DNA of 64,000 nt from 9FT-COMBO-48-23 sp964400675 (GCA_964400675.1 CAYNVO010000008.1:69132-133131); one strand, 5' to 3'. Positions 16,890-26,307 are shown, counted from the stretch's first letter. Translations and numbers: made by a program. Notes: generated by a model not told the origin, from the letters alone.

Positions 16890-17663
16890 CTAGAGATTAA
16901 CCTTCATACCCTCGTAGCCAATATCTATGCGGACCCCCAATCCCCGAGCTACCTCTTTAACCTCCTGCTCGACTTCTCTCTGCAAATGTGGTGGAATATG
17001 AATAACGATAACACGTGGCAAATATCCCTTCATTTGCTTGAACTGAATAAGTTCCTCCCTGAGAAGCCCGGCTGACAGATGACCCACACTTTTAAGAAAT
17101 TCCTCAGACTTGTTGATGCCGGATACTTCAATTATAAGCAACTGTGGCGATATCTTTTGCCAGCATTCTGCCAATCCCGGACCAGTGTCACCTGTGTAAA
17201 ACAAACTCTTGCCATCCCCAGATGTTACTTGAAATCCGAGGCAAGGCACTGAATGTTGTACCGTTACAGGCAACACATCATATCCCTGAATATTCTGCCT
17301 CTGAAATGGCTCAATAACATTTAGACACAGAAAAGGCTTCTCTTTAGATGGCCATTTGGAGAAATCGACATACATCTTACCATCAAGCAGACATGAGTTA
17401 ACAATATCAAGAGTTTGGCTCAAGGCATAGACATCTACGGGATTCGGAAACGCAGCACCGTTAGCTCCTAGGGTGACCAAATCCCGAGTATGGTCAAAGT
17501 GATGATGAGTCAGCAAAATCGCTCTCAACTTCTGCTGCTCCGACAGCGAGAGGCTAGAGGTAAGACCACCAGCATCCAAAGCCAGAGTGTCATCAATTAG
17601 AAGGGAAACCATCCGCTGCCCTTTAGCCTCAATACTGTGAGCGCCCAGAATGCGGATTTTCAT
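16890..17663 (-). CDS. Metallo-beta-lactamase-fold hydrolase, possibly cyclic-nucleotide phosphodiesterase-like
   Basis: This 257-residue protein has the metallo-beta-lactamase fold signature THHHFDH (about 52-58), which binds two metals. A further His in the HSVPCLGF segment and Asp in FYTGDTGPG supply other ligands. The arrangement resembles class II cAMP phosphodiesterases and related MBL hydrolases, including RNase Z-like proteins, but no exosite domain is evident. The substrate is not determined. The ATG has a GGAGG ribosome site 8 bases upstream. It is a single gene, convergent with trpB2 and divergent from htrA. No signal peptide is seen, so it is cytoplasmic. Confidence 0.8.
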   Translation of the reverse strand: MKIRILGAHSIEAKGQRMVSLLIDDTLALDAGGLTSSLSLSEQQKLRAILLTHHHFDHTRDLVTLGANGAAFPNPVDVYALSQTLDIVNSCLLDGKMYVDFSKWPSKEKPFLCLNVIEPFQRQNIQGYDVLPVTVQHSVPCLGFQVTSGDGKSLFYTGDTGPGLAECWQKISPQLLIIEVSGINKSEEFLKSVGHLSAGLLREELIQFKQMKGYLPRVIVIHIPPHLQREVEQEVKEVARGLGVRIDIGYEGMKVNL

Positions 17664-17780
17664 TCCTGTGCCTCCGATTTACATATTTGCCCTGAGCCCG
17701 AACAAATGCTGTAACGGTCTAGTACCTTGCCAGCTAATCACGCATTATGAACCAGTTAGTCATAATAATCAAGCATACTT

Positions 17781-17809
17781 TTGCCACAAAAAAAGCTCTG
17801 TGCTAAAAT
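17781..17809 (+). promoter_or_regulatory. Sigma-70 promoter of htrA-like gene
   Basis: TTGCCA (17781-17786) and TAAAAT (17804-17809) are spaced by exactly 17 bases and lie 30 bases before the start codon at 17840. Confidence 0.55.
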
Positions 17810-17839
17810 TCATGCACTTTCAATCGCAGGAAGGCTTTA

Positions 17840-18967
17840 ATGAAAAAAGTATTGATTGTTCTTTTACTGTTGAGTTTAATAGCAGGCATGACCAGTTGTC
17901 TGTTACCCCTGCCCACCACACCAACACCATCATCACCAAAAACTGAAGCGCCAACCGCTCAAGCACCCGGTCCGCCAATAGACACGAGCTGGTCACCACC
18001 GCAACCAAAGGCTGAGGCCCCAACACTACCCAGCATCGCCGATGTAGTAGAACAGGTTTACCCATCGGTGGTAGCCATAAGCACTGAAGTCATGACCTTG
18101 GATATCTTTCGCACACCAAGAACACAAAAAGGCTCCGCCTCAGGCTGGATTATAGACAAAGACGGCATCATCGTGACCAATAATCATGTGGTCGAGGGAG
18201 CCGAGAAGGTAACAGTAGAACTGAGTGACGGCAGAATCTTCGAGGCAGACCCAAACAACATACATACGGACCCGTTAACAGACCTGGCAGTCATCAAAAT
18301 TAACGCCACCGACTTGCCGGCTGCCAGTGTGGGCGACTCAACACAGCTCAGAGTTGGGGATTGGGTAGTAGCCATCGGCAATCCCCTAGGCCAGGGCATA
18401 AGAGCTAAAGAAGGCACTGTCAGCGGCTTGAAAGTATCTTTAGATGTAGACCAGGGGCAGACTTTAGGTGACCTTATCGAGACATCGGCAGCTATTAACC
18501 CGGGTAACAGCGGCGGACCTTTGGTTAGTATGAATGGAGAAGTCATCGGCATCACCAGCGCCAAGATTGCTGCAGTCGGAGTTGAAGGCCTGGGCTATGC
18601 CATAAGCACCAAGACAGCCCTACCAATCATCGAGCAGCTAATCAGACAAGGTTTCGTGACCCGTCCCTGGCTTGGTGTCACCCTGTATACCGTTGACCAA
18701 TACGTTGCCACGGTGAACCGTTTACCTGTTAACAAAGGCGTGGTTATTGTCTATGTAATACCGGGCAGCCCGGCAGCACAGGTAGGATTGCAGAAGCTTG
18801 ATGTAATCACCCTCTTCAAAGGCAAAGAGGTAACTACAGCCGACGAATTAATAAACTCTATACACGAATCTCAGATTGGAGAGGAAGTTACCATAACATT
18901 CGCCCGGGGCAACGAGACAAAGACAATCTCCACCCGCCTGATACAAAGCCCACCCCCGATCAATTAA
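17840..18967 (+). CDS. HtrA/DegP-family serine protease, predicted lipoprotein
   Basis: This 375-residue protein has an N-terminal signal with a lipobox-like end (AGMTSC at about 15-20) and a Pro/Thr-rich linker, so it should be tethered to the outer face of the membrane. The trypsin-like domain shows the triad: His in TNNHVVEGA, Asp in LTDLAVIKI and Ser in INPGNSGGPLV. One PDZ domain follows (PWLGVTL onward, about 270-370). It should degrade or chaperone misfolded extracytoplasmic proteins. The ATG has an AGGAAGG ribosome site. It is shorter than E. coli DegP, which has two PDZ domains, and nearer to DegS/HtrA-type single-PDZ proteins. Confidence 0.93.
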   Translation: MKKVLIVLLLLSLIAGMTSCLLPLPTTPTPSSPKTEAPTAQAPGPPIDTSWSPPQPKAEAPTLPSIADVVEQVYPSVVAISTEVMTLDIFRTPRTQKGSASGWIIDKDGIIVTNNHVVEGAEKVTVELSDGRIFEADPNNIHTDPLTDLAVIKINATDLPAASVGDSTQLRVGDWVVAIGNPLGQGIRAKEGTVSGLKVSLDVDQGQTLGDLIETSAAINPGNSGGPLVSMNGEVIGITSAKIAAVGVEGLGYAISTKTALPIIEQLIRQGFVTRPWLGVTLYTVDQYVATVNRLPVNKGVVIVYVIPGSPAAQVGLQKLDVITLFKGKEVTTADELINSIHESQIGEEVTITFARGNETKTISTRLIQSPPPIN

Positions 18968-18996
18968 GTAAGATAGTCAATTCAAGAAATTGCCTC

Positions 18997-21900
18997 TCAA
19001 GCTGCCTTTTCAATGCCGAGTGAGATTTCGTAATTCGAAATACGAAACTTCTCAGTATGGCTTCCAGCAGGAGGTACTGCTGAAATCAACTCCCGGGACA
19101 ACGTTTCCTGCTTAATGTAGTCGGCAAACTTGGTCATAACCAGATGGACTGAATCCCCACCCTCATAATAGGTGAAGATATGGTCAGCGATATCTAACCC
19201 GGATGAGCGGCGCATGGTCTGCAAACGCCGTACAACTTCACGAGCGATTCCTTCAGCCTCCAACTCTGGCGATAGTTCAGTAGATACCGCTACCCAGTGG
19301 TCACCTTCAACAGCAGAAACATAGCCAGGTCTATCGCTAACCTTTTCACCTGTATGAAATTCCACTTCCTTTACATTGAGTTCTTCTAATATCTGATAAG
19401 TTAGCTTCTGCAAGGCCTCTTTTTCGCCGGCTGACCCTACCTTGACCAACACCCTGGACAATGGTTGGCGCACTTTAATGCCAGACTTGGCTCTGGCAGC
19501 ACGTCCGAGACTGCACACCGTCATAGCCAGGCGCGTAGCTTCAATAAGCTTCTCATCTACCTGTGACAGGTCGGCAACAGGAAAGTCAGCCATGTGTACG
19601 CTTTCCACAGCGTCAGGCTCAACTGAGCAAACCAGATTTCTGTAAATCTCCTCAGCGACAAACGGTGTAAAAGGAGCTAGAAGCTTGGACAGAGTTACTA
19701 AGCAATAATATAGTGTCGAATAAGCAGCCAGCTTATCTGCATCGCTCTGGCTTTTCCAGAAACGACGACGACTTCGCCTGACATACCAGTTGGAAAGCTC
19801 GTCAACAAATAACCCGAGCTTCCGTCCGGCTGAAGTAGGGTCATAATTATCTAAAGCTACATCCACATCAGCCACAAGCTGATTGAGCCTGGAAAGAATC
19901 CATCTATCCAGGTCGGAAAGCGCTGTTACAGATGCCGATTTGGGGTCGAAGCGGTCAATATTGGCATAGATGACAAAAAAGGAATAGACATTCCACAACG
20001 TGAGCAAGAAATTGCGCAAAACTTCAGAGACCGCATCACTGGAAAAGCGGCGGACATTGCCAGCCGGCGCAGTCGTAAATAGATACCAGCGTAAAGCATC
20101 AGCACCATAGTTATCAAGCACCGACCACGGATCAACAACGTTTCCTTTGGCTTTGCTCATCTTGTCGCCTTCGGCATCAAGAATATGACCCAGGCAAATA
20201 ACGTTCTTGAAGCAGGGACTATCAAAAAGTAATGTCGATATGGCATGTAAGCTGTAAAACCAGCCGCGCGTCTGGTCAACAGCTTCTGAGATATAGTCGG
20301 CAGGAAAACTACGCTTAAAAGTATCCTGATTTTCGAAAGGATAGTGCCACTGAGCAAAGGGCATAGCCCCTGAGTCAAACCAGCAATCTATAACCTCCGT
20401 TTGCCGTTTCATCCTATCGCCACACTTCGAGCAAGGAAAAGTAATGTCATCCACAAAAGGACGGTGCAAGTCCAGCGGTTCAATCAGACCTTCGAGATCT
20501 GACTTCGATTTCAGTTCATCAAGGCTGCCGATGCATTCATAGCTGCCACAGCTAGAACAACTCCAGATGTTCAACGGTGTCCCCCAGTAACGTTCCCGGG
20601 AAAAAGCCCAGTCTACATTATTCTCCAACCAGTTACCGAAACGACCATACTTTATGTGCTCAGGATACCAGTTTATCTTGTCATTGCCAGAAATAAGTGC
20701 CTCTTTCTTGAGCGATGTCCTGATGTACCATGTTTTTTTGGCATAGTATAGGAGCGGTGCTTCACAACGCCAGCAAAACGGGTAAGTATGAACTATCTGC
20801 TCGCTGCGGTAGAGCAATTCCCTTGATTTTAGGTCTTCAAGAACAAGAGAGTCAGCGTCCTTGACAAACTTGCCGGCAAAAGGATAAGTGCCGGTCATTT
20901 TCCCATCCAAATCTACAGGCTGAACGAAATCCAGGCCTTCCTTCTTCCCAGCCTCGAAGTCAACTTCACCGAAGGCCGGGGCAATATGGACTATACCAGT
21001 TCCGTCTTCCATAGAAACAAAATCGCCGGAAATCACATGGTACGTCAAATTTGCATCCGCCGCTTGCAGGGTCAACATTTCATAGGAAAGATTCTCTTCA
21101 GAGGCACGGGCACCGAAACACGCCCTATCAACATCAAAATCGTGGGGGTTAAATAACGGCTGGTATTCAAGCCCGACTAGGTCTTTACCAGGAACAGTAG
21201 CTATCGATTTATAACTGTCAAGACCGATTCTTTCCGCCAGCGCCGTAGCCAAAATAAGATAATCCTCAGAGCCCTCCATAATACTATACTGCGCTTCTGA
21301 AGCTACGGCCAGAGCGGTATTACCGGGTAGCGTCCACGGAGTCGTCGTCCAGGCTAATAAAAATACAGGTTTATCTGATGGATGCAAAGCAACAGGAAGC
21401 TTAAGATTGTCCATAGAACTACGAGCAAGCTTAAACTTTATGTAAACTGATGGGTCCTCAGCATCATCCCTGTAACCCAGAGCCACCTCATGGGAACTGA
21501 GAGAGGTGCCGCACCGCGGGCAATGGGGAGTAACCCTATAGCCCTGGTAAATCAGGCCCTTGTCCCACAGTTGCTTTAACGCCCACCAGCAAGACTCTAT
21601 ATAGCTGTTTTCCAGCGTGCGATAAGCGTGTTCTAAATCAAGCCAGAAGCCGATGCGCTCGGTCATGGCATCCCATTCCTTAAGATATCTGAATACGCTC
21701 TCCCGACAAAGCGCATTGAATTTAGCCACGCCATATTCTTCTATCTGAGCCTTGCCGGTAAAACCCAGCGTCTTCTCAACTTCCAGCTCTACCGGAAGCC
21801 CATGGGTGTCCCAACCAGCCTTACGCGGGACATAGTATCCTTTCATAGTCCTGTGTCGTGGGATGACATCCTTAAACACTCGCGACAGCACATGATGAAT

Positions 21901-22065
21901 CCCCGGACTACCATTGGCTGTAGGCGGCCCCTCGTATATGGTGAATTGTCGTGCTCCATGCCTGAGTTCGAGACTTTTTTTGAAGATCTGGCGCTCTTGC
22001 CAGAAACTGAGGATGGTTCTTTCCAATTGGGGGAAATTAACTTTGCTGTTTACCGGTCGGAACAT
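18997..22065 (-). CDS. ileS: Isoleucyl-tRNA synthetase, IleS2-like type
   Basis: This 1022-residue class I aminoacyl-tRNA synthetase charges tRNA-Ile. The HIGH-like motif is GIHHVL in PPTANGSPGIHHVLSR (about 47-62), the class I signature KMSKAKGNVVDP is in the middle, and the editing domain contains GTGIVHIAPAFGEVD. The length and the PGIHH form resemble the eukaryote-like IleS2 group, which is often less sensitive to mupirocin; resistance is inference. It ends the rpmH-to-ileS run of genes and lies 2 bases after khpB. No T-box is present before it, as it is within the operon. Confidence 0.96.
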   Translation of the reverse strand: MFRPVNSKVNFPQLERTILSFWQERQIFKKSLELRHGARQFTIYEGPPTANGSPGIHHVLSRVFKDVIPRHRTMKGYYVPRKAGWDTHGLPVELEVEKTLGFTGKAQIEEYGVAKFNALCRESVFRYLKEWDAMTERIGFWLDLEHAYRTLENSYIESCWWALKQLWDKGLIYQGYRVTPHCPRCGTSLSSHEVALGYRDDAEDPSVYIKFKLARSSMDNLKLPVALHPSDKPVFLLAWTTTPWTLPGNTALAVASEAQYSIMEGSEDYLILATALAERIGLDSYKSIATVPGKDLVGLEYQPLFNPHDFDVDRACFGARASEENLSYEMLTLQAADANLTYHVISGDFVSMEDGTGIVHIAPAFGEVDFEAGKKEGLDFVQPVDLDGKMTGTYPFAGKFVKDADSLVLEDLKSRELLYRSEQIVHTYPFCWRCEAPLLYYAKKTWYIRTSLKKEALISGNDKINWYPEHIKYGRFGNWLENNVDWAFSRERYWGTPLNIWSCSSCGSYECIGSLDELKSKSDLEGLIEPLDLHRPFVDDITFPCSKCGDRMKRQTEVIDCWFDSGAMPFAQWHYPFENQDTFKRSFPADYISEAVDQTRGWFYSLHAISTLLFDSPCFKNVICLGHILDAEGDKMSKAKGNVVDPWSVLDNYGADALRWYLFTTAPAGNVRRFSSDAVSEVLRNFLLTLWNVYSFFVIYANIDRFDPKSASVTALSDLDRWILSRLNQLVADVDVALDNYDPTSAGRKLGLFVDELSNWYVRRSRRRFWKSQSDADKLAAYSTLYYCLVTLSKLLAPFTPFVAEEIYRNLVCSVEPDAVESVHMADFPVADLSQVDEKLIEATRLAMTVCSLGRAARAKSGIKVRQPLSRVLVKVGSAGEKEALQKLTYQILEELNVKEVEFHTGEKVSDRPGYVSAVEGDHWVAVSTELSPELEAEGIAREVVRRLQTMRRSSGLDIADHIFTYYEGGDSVHLVMTKFADYIKQETLSRELISAVPPAGSHTEKFRISNYEISLGIEKAA

Positions 22066-22067
22066 GC

Positions 22068-22715
22068 CTAATGCTTCTTCAATAGAATAGCTACTTTTCG
22101 CATTTCGCCTTCACCCATGCTCTGGGTGGTAACATCCGGATTATCAGTCAAAGCTAAATGAATAATCCTGCGCTCATCTGCAGGCATAGGCTCGAGTGTT
22201 ATCAAGCGTCGGCTTCTTTTCACCTGCTCTGCCAAGCGCAAAGCCAGGTTTTGCAAGGACTCGTAACGTCTCTTCTTATAGCCAGCGATATCAACATTTA
22301 CCGGCACCCACGCCTTCAACTTTTCAGCGACTATCAGCCTGATGATATACTGCAGAGAAGCCAAAGTCTGACCACGACGACCGATCAAGACCCCAAGGTC
22401 ATCGCCCTCTATATTCAGAGTCACCGGCAACTCGCCGTTGGTTTCTTGAGTAACAGAAACATCGGCGGTTATTTTCATCAACTTAATCAACGTCTCCGTT
22501 ACATCCTTGGCCACCTCAGCTACATCCAATTTTTCGCCGGATACAGGTAAAAGCGTTACCTTTATCTTGGCCTCCTCAGCGCCCATTCCCAAAACACCAG
22601 ACTTACCTTTCTTCAATACCGCCACTTTCACCTCGTCTTCACTGACCCCCAATTGCTCCAGTGCTAACTGCAAAGCCTCGCTAACCGTTTTCCCGCTTAC
22701 TTCTAGCTCTTTCAT
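22068..22715 (-). CDS. khpB: KhpB/Jag RNA-binding protein (Jag-N, KH, R3H)
   Basis: This 215-residue protein has the Jag N-terminal domain (1-50, MKELEVSGKTVSEAL), a KH domain with VLIGRRGQTLASLQYI (about 113-128), and an R3H domain (RRIIHLALTDNPDVTTQSMGEG) at the C-terminus. It is an RNA-binding regulator linked to cell division and wall synthesis in Firmicutes. Its position directly after yidC is conserved across bacteria, and the two genes overlap by 4 bases. Confidence 0.95.
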   Translation of the reverse strand: MKELEVSGKTVSEALQLALEQLGVSEDEVKVAVLKKGKSGVLGMGAEEAKIKVTLLPVSGEKLDVAEVAKDVTETLIKLMKITADVSVTQETNGELPVTLNIEGDDLGVLIGRRGQTLASLQYIIRLIVAEKLKAWVPVNVDIAGYKKRRYESLQNLALRLAEQVKRSRRLITLEPMPADERRIIHLALTDNPDVTTQSMGEGEMRKVAILLKKH

Positions 22716-23605
22716 CTTCCAAAAAACCCTCGCTTCTTCTCATCAGATCCCTTCTTCAATGTCTTAGACTCCTCGGTCGCTTTCTGCGCCGTCTTGGATG
22801 GCTTTTCAGTTGACGATATTCTTTGGACCGGCACAGGTTTTTGAGCCGGAGCTTGAGATAGCGCCGGAGCTGCCCTTGGAGCCGAAGGAGCCCTCAAATA
22901 TCCCCAGCCGCCACTGACGAAATACTGAATTATAATGCCAATCACATTTGAAACCACCCAGTACAGAGCCAGGCCACTGGGGAAAGACAAGGTAAAGAAT
23001 CCAAACATCAATGGCATCATCATTGTAGTCATGCTTGTCATAGACTGCTGTTTTGGGTCAGTAGGCGGTGGTGTCACCATCTTCTGCTGCACCCACATAG
23101 TGCCACCCACCAATATGGCCAGTATAAGATTAGGGTCTGGTCGTGACAAATGGAGCCAGAGAAACTGGTCATTCAAAGGTACCGCCTGACCGACTGTTGC
23201 CCAGGAGTAAAGATGTTGCGATAAGCTCAATAAGTTCTCCGGTGTAGCTGCCAGGGCTTGCATGATAGACTGGTACAGAGCTATCCATATAGGTAACTGG
23301 ATAAGCATAGGCCAGAGACAGCCCAGAGGATTAATGCCGGCTTCCTTATACAGCTTCATCATCTCCTGCTGTAATTTCTGCTGGTTTTTGGCATATTTCT
23401 TCTGAAGTTCCTGAATCTTTGGTTGCAGTGTTTGCATTGCCTTGGTAGACTGGGTTTGTCGTACAGTAAGCGGAAACAAAGCCAGGCGGACAGCAACCGT
23501 AAGCACAATGATCGCTAGCCCAAAGCTACCACCTAACATAGTACACAAGGCAATCAAGCTGTTGAGCACGGGCTCAAGGATAATACTATTCCACAATTCA
23601 GCCAT
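22712..23605 (-). CDS. yidC: Membrane protein insertase YidC/Oxa1 family
   Basis: This 297-residue membrane protein inserts and folds inner-membrane proteins. It has the conserved core of five helices with the LGCLWPMLIQLPIWIALYQSI segment, and a charged C-terminal tail of about 60 residues rich in Pro, Ala, Lys that may contact ribosomes. There is no large periplasmic domain as in E. coli YidC, which fits a Gram-positive-like or Chloroflexota envelope. It sits in the conserved rpmH-rnpA-yidD-yidC-jag cluster, but separated from yidD by a lipoprotein gene. Confidence 0.95.
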   Translation of the reverse strand: MAELWNSIILEPVLNSLIALCTMLGGSFGLAIIVLTVAVRLALFPLTVRQTQSTKAMQTLQPKIQELQKKYAKNQQKLQQEMMKLYKEAGINPLGCLWPMLIQLPIWIALYQSIMQALAATPENLLSLSQHLYSWATVGQAVPLNDQFLWLHLSRPDPNLILAILVGGTMWVQQKMVTPPPTDPKQQSMTSMTTMMMPLMFGFFTLSFPSGLALYWVVSNVIGIIIQYFVSGGWGYLRAPSAPRAAPALSQAPAQKPVPVQRISSTEKPSKTAQKATEESKTLKKGSDEKKRGFFGR

Positions 23606-23613
23606 AACTAACT

Positions 23614-24789
23614 CTACTCAATGTCAGAATAAGGAAATTCCCAGACCTTATCTCCACTCTGCACATCTACAGCATAAACACAGCGATTTTTAGCATGCAC
23701 ATAAACCATGTTCTCCTCAACATGAAGTGGAGCCATAACTGAGGAACCAATGGAAACAGTCCTCAGCAAATCTCCACTATCAGACTCGAGGACATATATC
23801 ACGCCTGATTCCGAGGCTACGACTAGAAGATTATCTGATAGTACCGGCGCAGAAGCAATAGGGGCATCAGTGGCAAATTGCCACAGCTTATCACCCGTGC
23901 TAACATCAAGAGCATAAATTTGCTGGTCGAGGCAACCAGCATACACCACACCATCTTTAACCACCGGGGTTGACCAGAACCAGTTACTGCCCTCAAAAGT
24001 CCACTTCTCGCTGCCGTTTGAGCTGTCGATAGCATAAAAATGATTGTCAAAAGTGCCGAAAAAGATGGCATCTTCAGAAACTAATGGCGAGGAGGCTATA
24101 GATGCTGGCAATTCAATTTCCCAAAGCAGGCTGCCGCCCATGCTTGATACAGCAAAAAGCTTCCGCTCGTAATTACTAACATAAATAACACCATCTTCAA
24201 CCGCTGGAGACGTCCATACCTTGCCGCCAGTGTCAAATTCCCATTTCTTTTCCCCATAAGCCGCATCCATGGCGTAGAGCTTGCCATCAGAACTGCCCAC
24301 ATAGAGAGTGTCTTCAACCAATACCGGGGTGCCAACAATAGCACCTATGGATTTCACACCAGTAGGATAAATCCACTCACCTTTTGACCGTAGTGGGACA
24401 CCTTCCGTATAGCCGGGAGCCAGCCTATCCATGGCCACCAGTTTCCCATTCTCACCAGCATAGATACAAACACAAACCAGATCTCCAACCACTACTGGCG
24501 TGGCGTATATGCTTGCTCTCGTTGATGCTGGAACACAAGCGGGGCCACATATTGCACCCTGAGCACCCATTGTGGGAACTGTAAAAGCCCATTCATTTTC
24601 GCTGGGAAAAGGCAGTTCCTGACTACGAGCCTCGGCATTTATCGCCAACACTCTGCCATCAATTGTCCCAAAATAAAGAATACCATCACGACCTGCAAAT
24701 CCAGACCATCCTTGATATCCTGGCCCAGTGCAGCCAGAAACAAGCAGAATTAGGACAACAAGACAGAATAATAGACTTAACTTCTTCAT
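23614..24789 (-). CDS. PQQ-like beta-propeller lipoprotein
   Basis: This 391-residue protein starts best at ATG 24789 (AGGA ribosome site about 10 bases upstream), because the signal peptide with lipobox LLVSGC begins there; a longer upstream frame is unlikely. The rest consists of about seven repeats of the form GxVYAGxxDxxxYALDxxxGxxxWxF, the PQQ-binding-like or BamB-type beta-propeller. It should be anchored outside the membrane by a lipid. No PQQ-enzyme catalytic residues were identified, so a scaffold or assembly role like BamB is possible. Insertion of such a gene between yidC and yidD is unusual and could link it to membrane protein biogenesis; that link is inference. Confidence 0.88.
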   Translation of the reverse strand: MKKLSLLFCLVVLILLVSGCTGPGYQGWSGFAGRDGILYFGTIDGRVLAINAEARSQELPFPSENEWAFTVPTMGAQGAICGPACVPASTRASIYATPVVVGDLVCVCIYAGENGKLVAMDRLAPGYTEGVPLRSKGEWIYPTGVKSIGAIVGTPVLVEDTLYVGSSDGKLYAMDAAYGEKKWEFDTGGKVWTSPAVEDGVIYVSNYERKLFAVSSMGGSLLWEIELPASIASSPLVSEDAIFFGTFDNHFYAIDSSNGSEKWTFEGSNWFWSTPVVKDGVVYAGCLDQQIYALDVSTGDKLWQFATDAPIASAPVLSDNLLVVASESGVIYVLESDSGDLLRTVSIGSSVMAPLHVEENMVYVHAKNRCVYAVDVQSGDKVWEFPYSDIE

Positions 24790-24847
24790 TCTGATCCTAA
24801 ATAAACCGGTCACCTTATTCATCATTAGCAGCAAAAAATTTAAAATT

Positions 24848-25063
24848 TTATGGCACTGGGTCATAACCACCCGCAGACCAGGGATGGCAACGTCCTATAC
24901 GCTTTGCTGCCAGCCAAGTCCCTTTAACAATACCATATTTTTGTATCGACTCATAAGCATAATGAGAGCATGTAGGTTCAAATCGACAAGCAGACGGGGT
25001 AACTTGCGAAACCGTAGACTGATACAGCTTAATTAACTCCAGCGCGAACCATTTCATTTTCAT
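24848..25063 (-). CDS. yidD: Membrane protein insertion efficiency factor YidD
   Basis: This 71-residue protein matches YidD throughout: an amphipathic N-terminus (ALELIKLYQ), SACRFEPTCSHYAYESIQKYG, and the C-terminal RIGRCHPWSAGGYDPVP. It assists YidC-dependent insertion. It overlaps the rnpA end by 35 bases, as is common in this cluster. Confidence 0.95.
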   Translation of the reverse strand: MKMKWFALELIKLYQSTVSQVTPSACRFEPTCSHYAYESIQKYGIVKGTWLAAKRIGRCHPWSAGGYDPVP

Positions 25064-25388
25064 TTATTAAACGAGCTCGTAACAGCAGCTTTCCTATTGA
25101 CCTCTTGAGATCATCATAGTCAGCATTCGCCACATCTGGCCGAGCAATAAAAACTATGTCCCACCCAGGTTTTATCGATGTTATACGTACAACTTCCCTG
25201 AGCAAGCGCCGCACCCGATTGCGCACCACAGCCTTACCGACATCCTTAGCTACTGAAAACCCACACCGGCTAAACTCTAAATCATTAGGTAATGCTTTCA
25301 TGACAATAAGATTATCTACCCAAGCTTTACCCGATTTATAAACAGTCAGATACTGGGCTCTTTTTGTTAAAGCCCGTCTCTTTGTCAT
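25029..25388 (-). CDS. rnpA: Ribonuclease P protein component
   Basis: This 119-residue basic protein has the RNase P protein signature in AVVRNRVRRLLREVVR (RNR box) and the FSRCGFSVAKDVGKAV segment. With the RNA subunit it trims the 5' ends of tRNAs. It lies 4 bases after rpmH and overlaps yidD. The RNase P RNA gene is not in the window. Confidence 0.95.
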   Translation of the reverse strand: MTKRRALTKRAQYLTVYKSGKAWVDNLIVMKALPNDLEFSRCGFSVAKDVGKAVVRNRVRRLLREVVRITSIKPGWDIVFIARPDVANADYDDLKRSIGKLLLRARLINENEMVRAGVN

Positions 25389-25392
25389 GCTT

Positions 25393-25533
25393 CTAAACCG
25401 GCGTCAACTGCCACCGCCCCTTGAGCCGCCTTGATTTTAATACCTTCCGTCCTCCTCGGGTCGCCATCCTGGCTCGGAAGCCATTTTTACGCTTTCTCGA
25501 TATTTTCTTAGGCTGATACGTTCTCTTAGGCAT
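25393..25533 (-). CDS. rpmH: 50S ribosomal protein L34
   Basis: The 46 codons start at ATG 25533 and stop with TAG at 25393-25395. The protein begins MPKRTYQPKKISRKRKNGFR and contains the family core GFRARMATRGGRKVL followed by a Lys/Arg-rich tail. It heads the rnpA-yidD-yidC-khpB run. In many bacteria dnaA and oriC lie upstream of rpmH; here rpsR, ssb and rpsF lie upstream instead, so there is no evidence for oriC at this site. Confidence 0.96.
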   Translation of the reverse strand: MPKRTYQPKKISRKRKNGFRARMATRGGRKVLKSRRLKGRWQLTPV

Positions 25534-25551
25534 TATAATATCCTTCAGAAG

Positions 25552-25845
25552 CTACGCTCTGGTTTCAGATGTTCTTCCAGGGCTGACATGCTCCGGAGTA
25601 TAAGGCAATAAAGCCAGGTAGCGAGCTCTCTTTATTGCTAATGCCAGGCGTCGCTGATGCTTGGCACAAATACCTGTCCTACGGCGTGGCTGAATTCTAG
25701 CCCGGTCAGAAATATAGCGCCGCAACTTGGAGGCATCTTTATAATCTATTTCAGCCTTGTCAACACAAAAGGGGCAAACTTTGGGCCTGAAAACAAAACG
25801 ACGTCCCCTCTCCCTTGTATCTTTATTCCCCTCACCTTCCTGCAT
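25552..25845 (-). CDS. rpsR: 30S ribosomal protein S18
   Basis: This 97-residue protein has the S18 core VCPFCVDKAEIDYKDASKLRRYISDRARI and the conserved RRTGICAKHQRRLALAIKRARYLALLPY. It keeps the cysteines of the Zn-binding (C+) form. It follows ssb and rpsF in the usual S6-SSB-S18 order. The rplI and dnaB genes that often complete this operon are instead at 54.5-56.3 kb. Confidence 0.96.
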   Translation of the reverse strand: MQEGEGNKDTRERGRRFVFRPKVCPFCVDKAEIDYKDASKLRRYISDRARIQPRRRTGICAKHQRRLALAIKRARYLALLPYTPEHVSPGRTSETRA

Positions 25846-25884
25846 GCTCTAATCTATGCCTCCTTCTAATTAAAAGATAAGTTA

Positions 25885-26307
25885 CTAAAAAGGTAGATCT
25901 TCAGGTTCTACCTCTTCCTCACCAGCTTCCACAGGGCCTTCCACAGAGATTTCTTCACCTGGGAGCGGAGCCAGAGCCTGCTTATCAAGGAATAGTACCC
26001 TGTCGGCATTTACCTCAAGTGTAACACGCTTCTGACCTTCTCGGTCTTCCCAAGTACGAGTGCGTAGGCTCCCCTCAACATAAACACGCTGGCCCTTGGT
26101 TAAAAACTGATTGCAGCTCTCAGCCTGCTTTCTCCAAGCAGACACTCTAAACCATTCGGTTTCCTGCTTGCGTTCCCCATCCGATGCAGTATAAACCCGA
26201 TTGGTAGCGAGACTAAATGAAGCCACCGGCGTACCGCTGGGCGTGAAACGCATCTCGGGATCTGTACCAAGATTTCCAATGAGCATAATTTTGGTCAAAC
26301 TTACCAT
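25885..26307 (-). CDS. ssb: Single-stranded DNA-binding protein
   Basis: This 140-residue protein has an N-terminal OB fold (KIMLIGNLGTDPEMRFTPSG, TEWFRVSAWRKQAE, KGQRVYVEGSLRTRTW) and ends in the acidic PEDLPF tip that binds replication and repair partners. The ATG has a TAAGGAGGG ribosome site. It is the usual partner of rpsF and rpsR. Confidence 0.96.
   Translation of the reverse strand: MVSLTKIMLIGNLGTDPEMRFTPSGTPVASFSLATNRVYTASDGERKQETEWFRVSAWRKQAESCNQFLTKGQRVYVEGSLRTRTWEDREGQKRVTLEVNADRVLFLDKQALAPLPGEEISVEGPVEAGEEEVEPEDLPF

Noticed and set aside
25389..25551. Origin of replication near rpmH.
   Set aside because: No dnaA gene or DnaA-box cluster was seen; the upstream genes are rpsR, ssb and rpsF.
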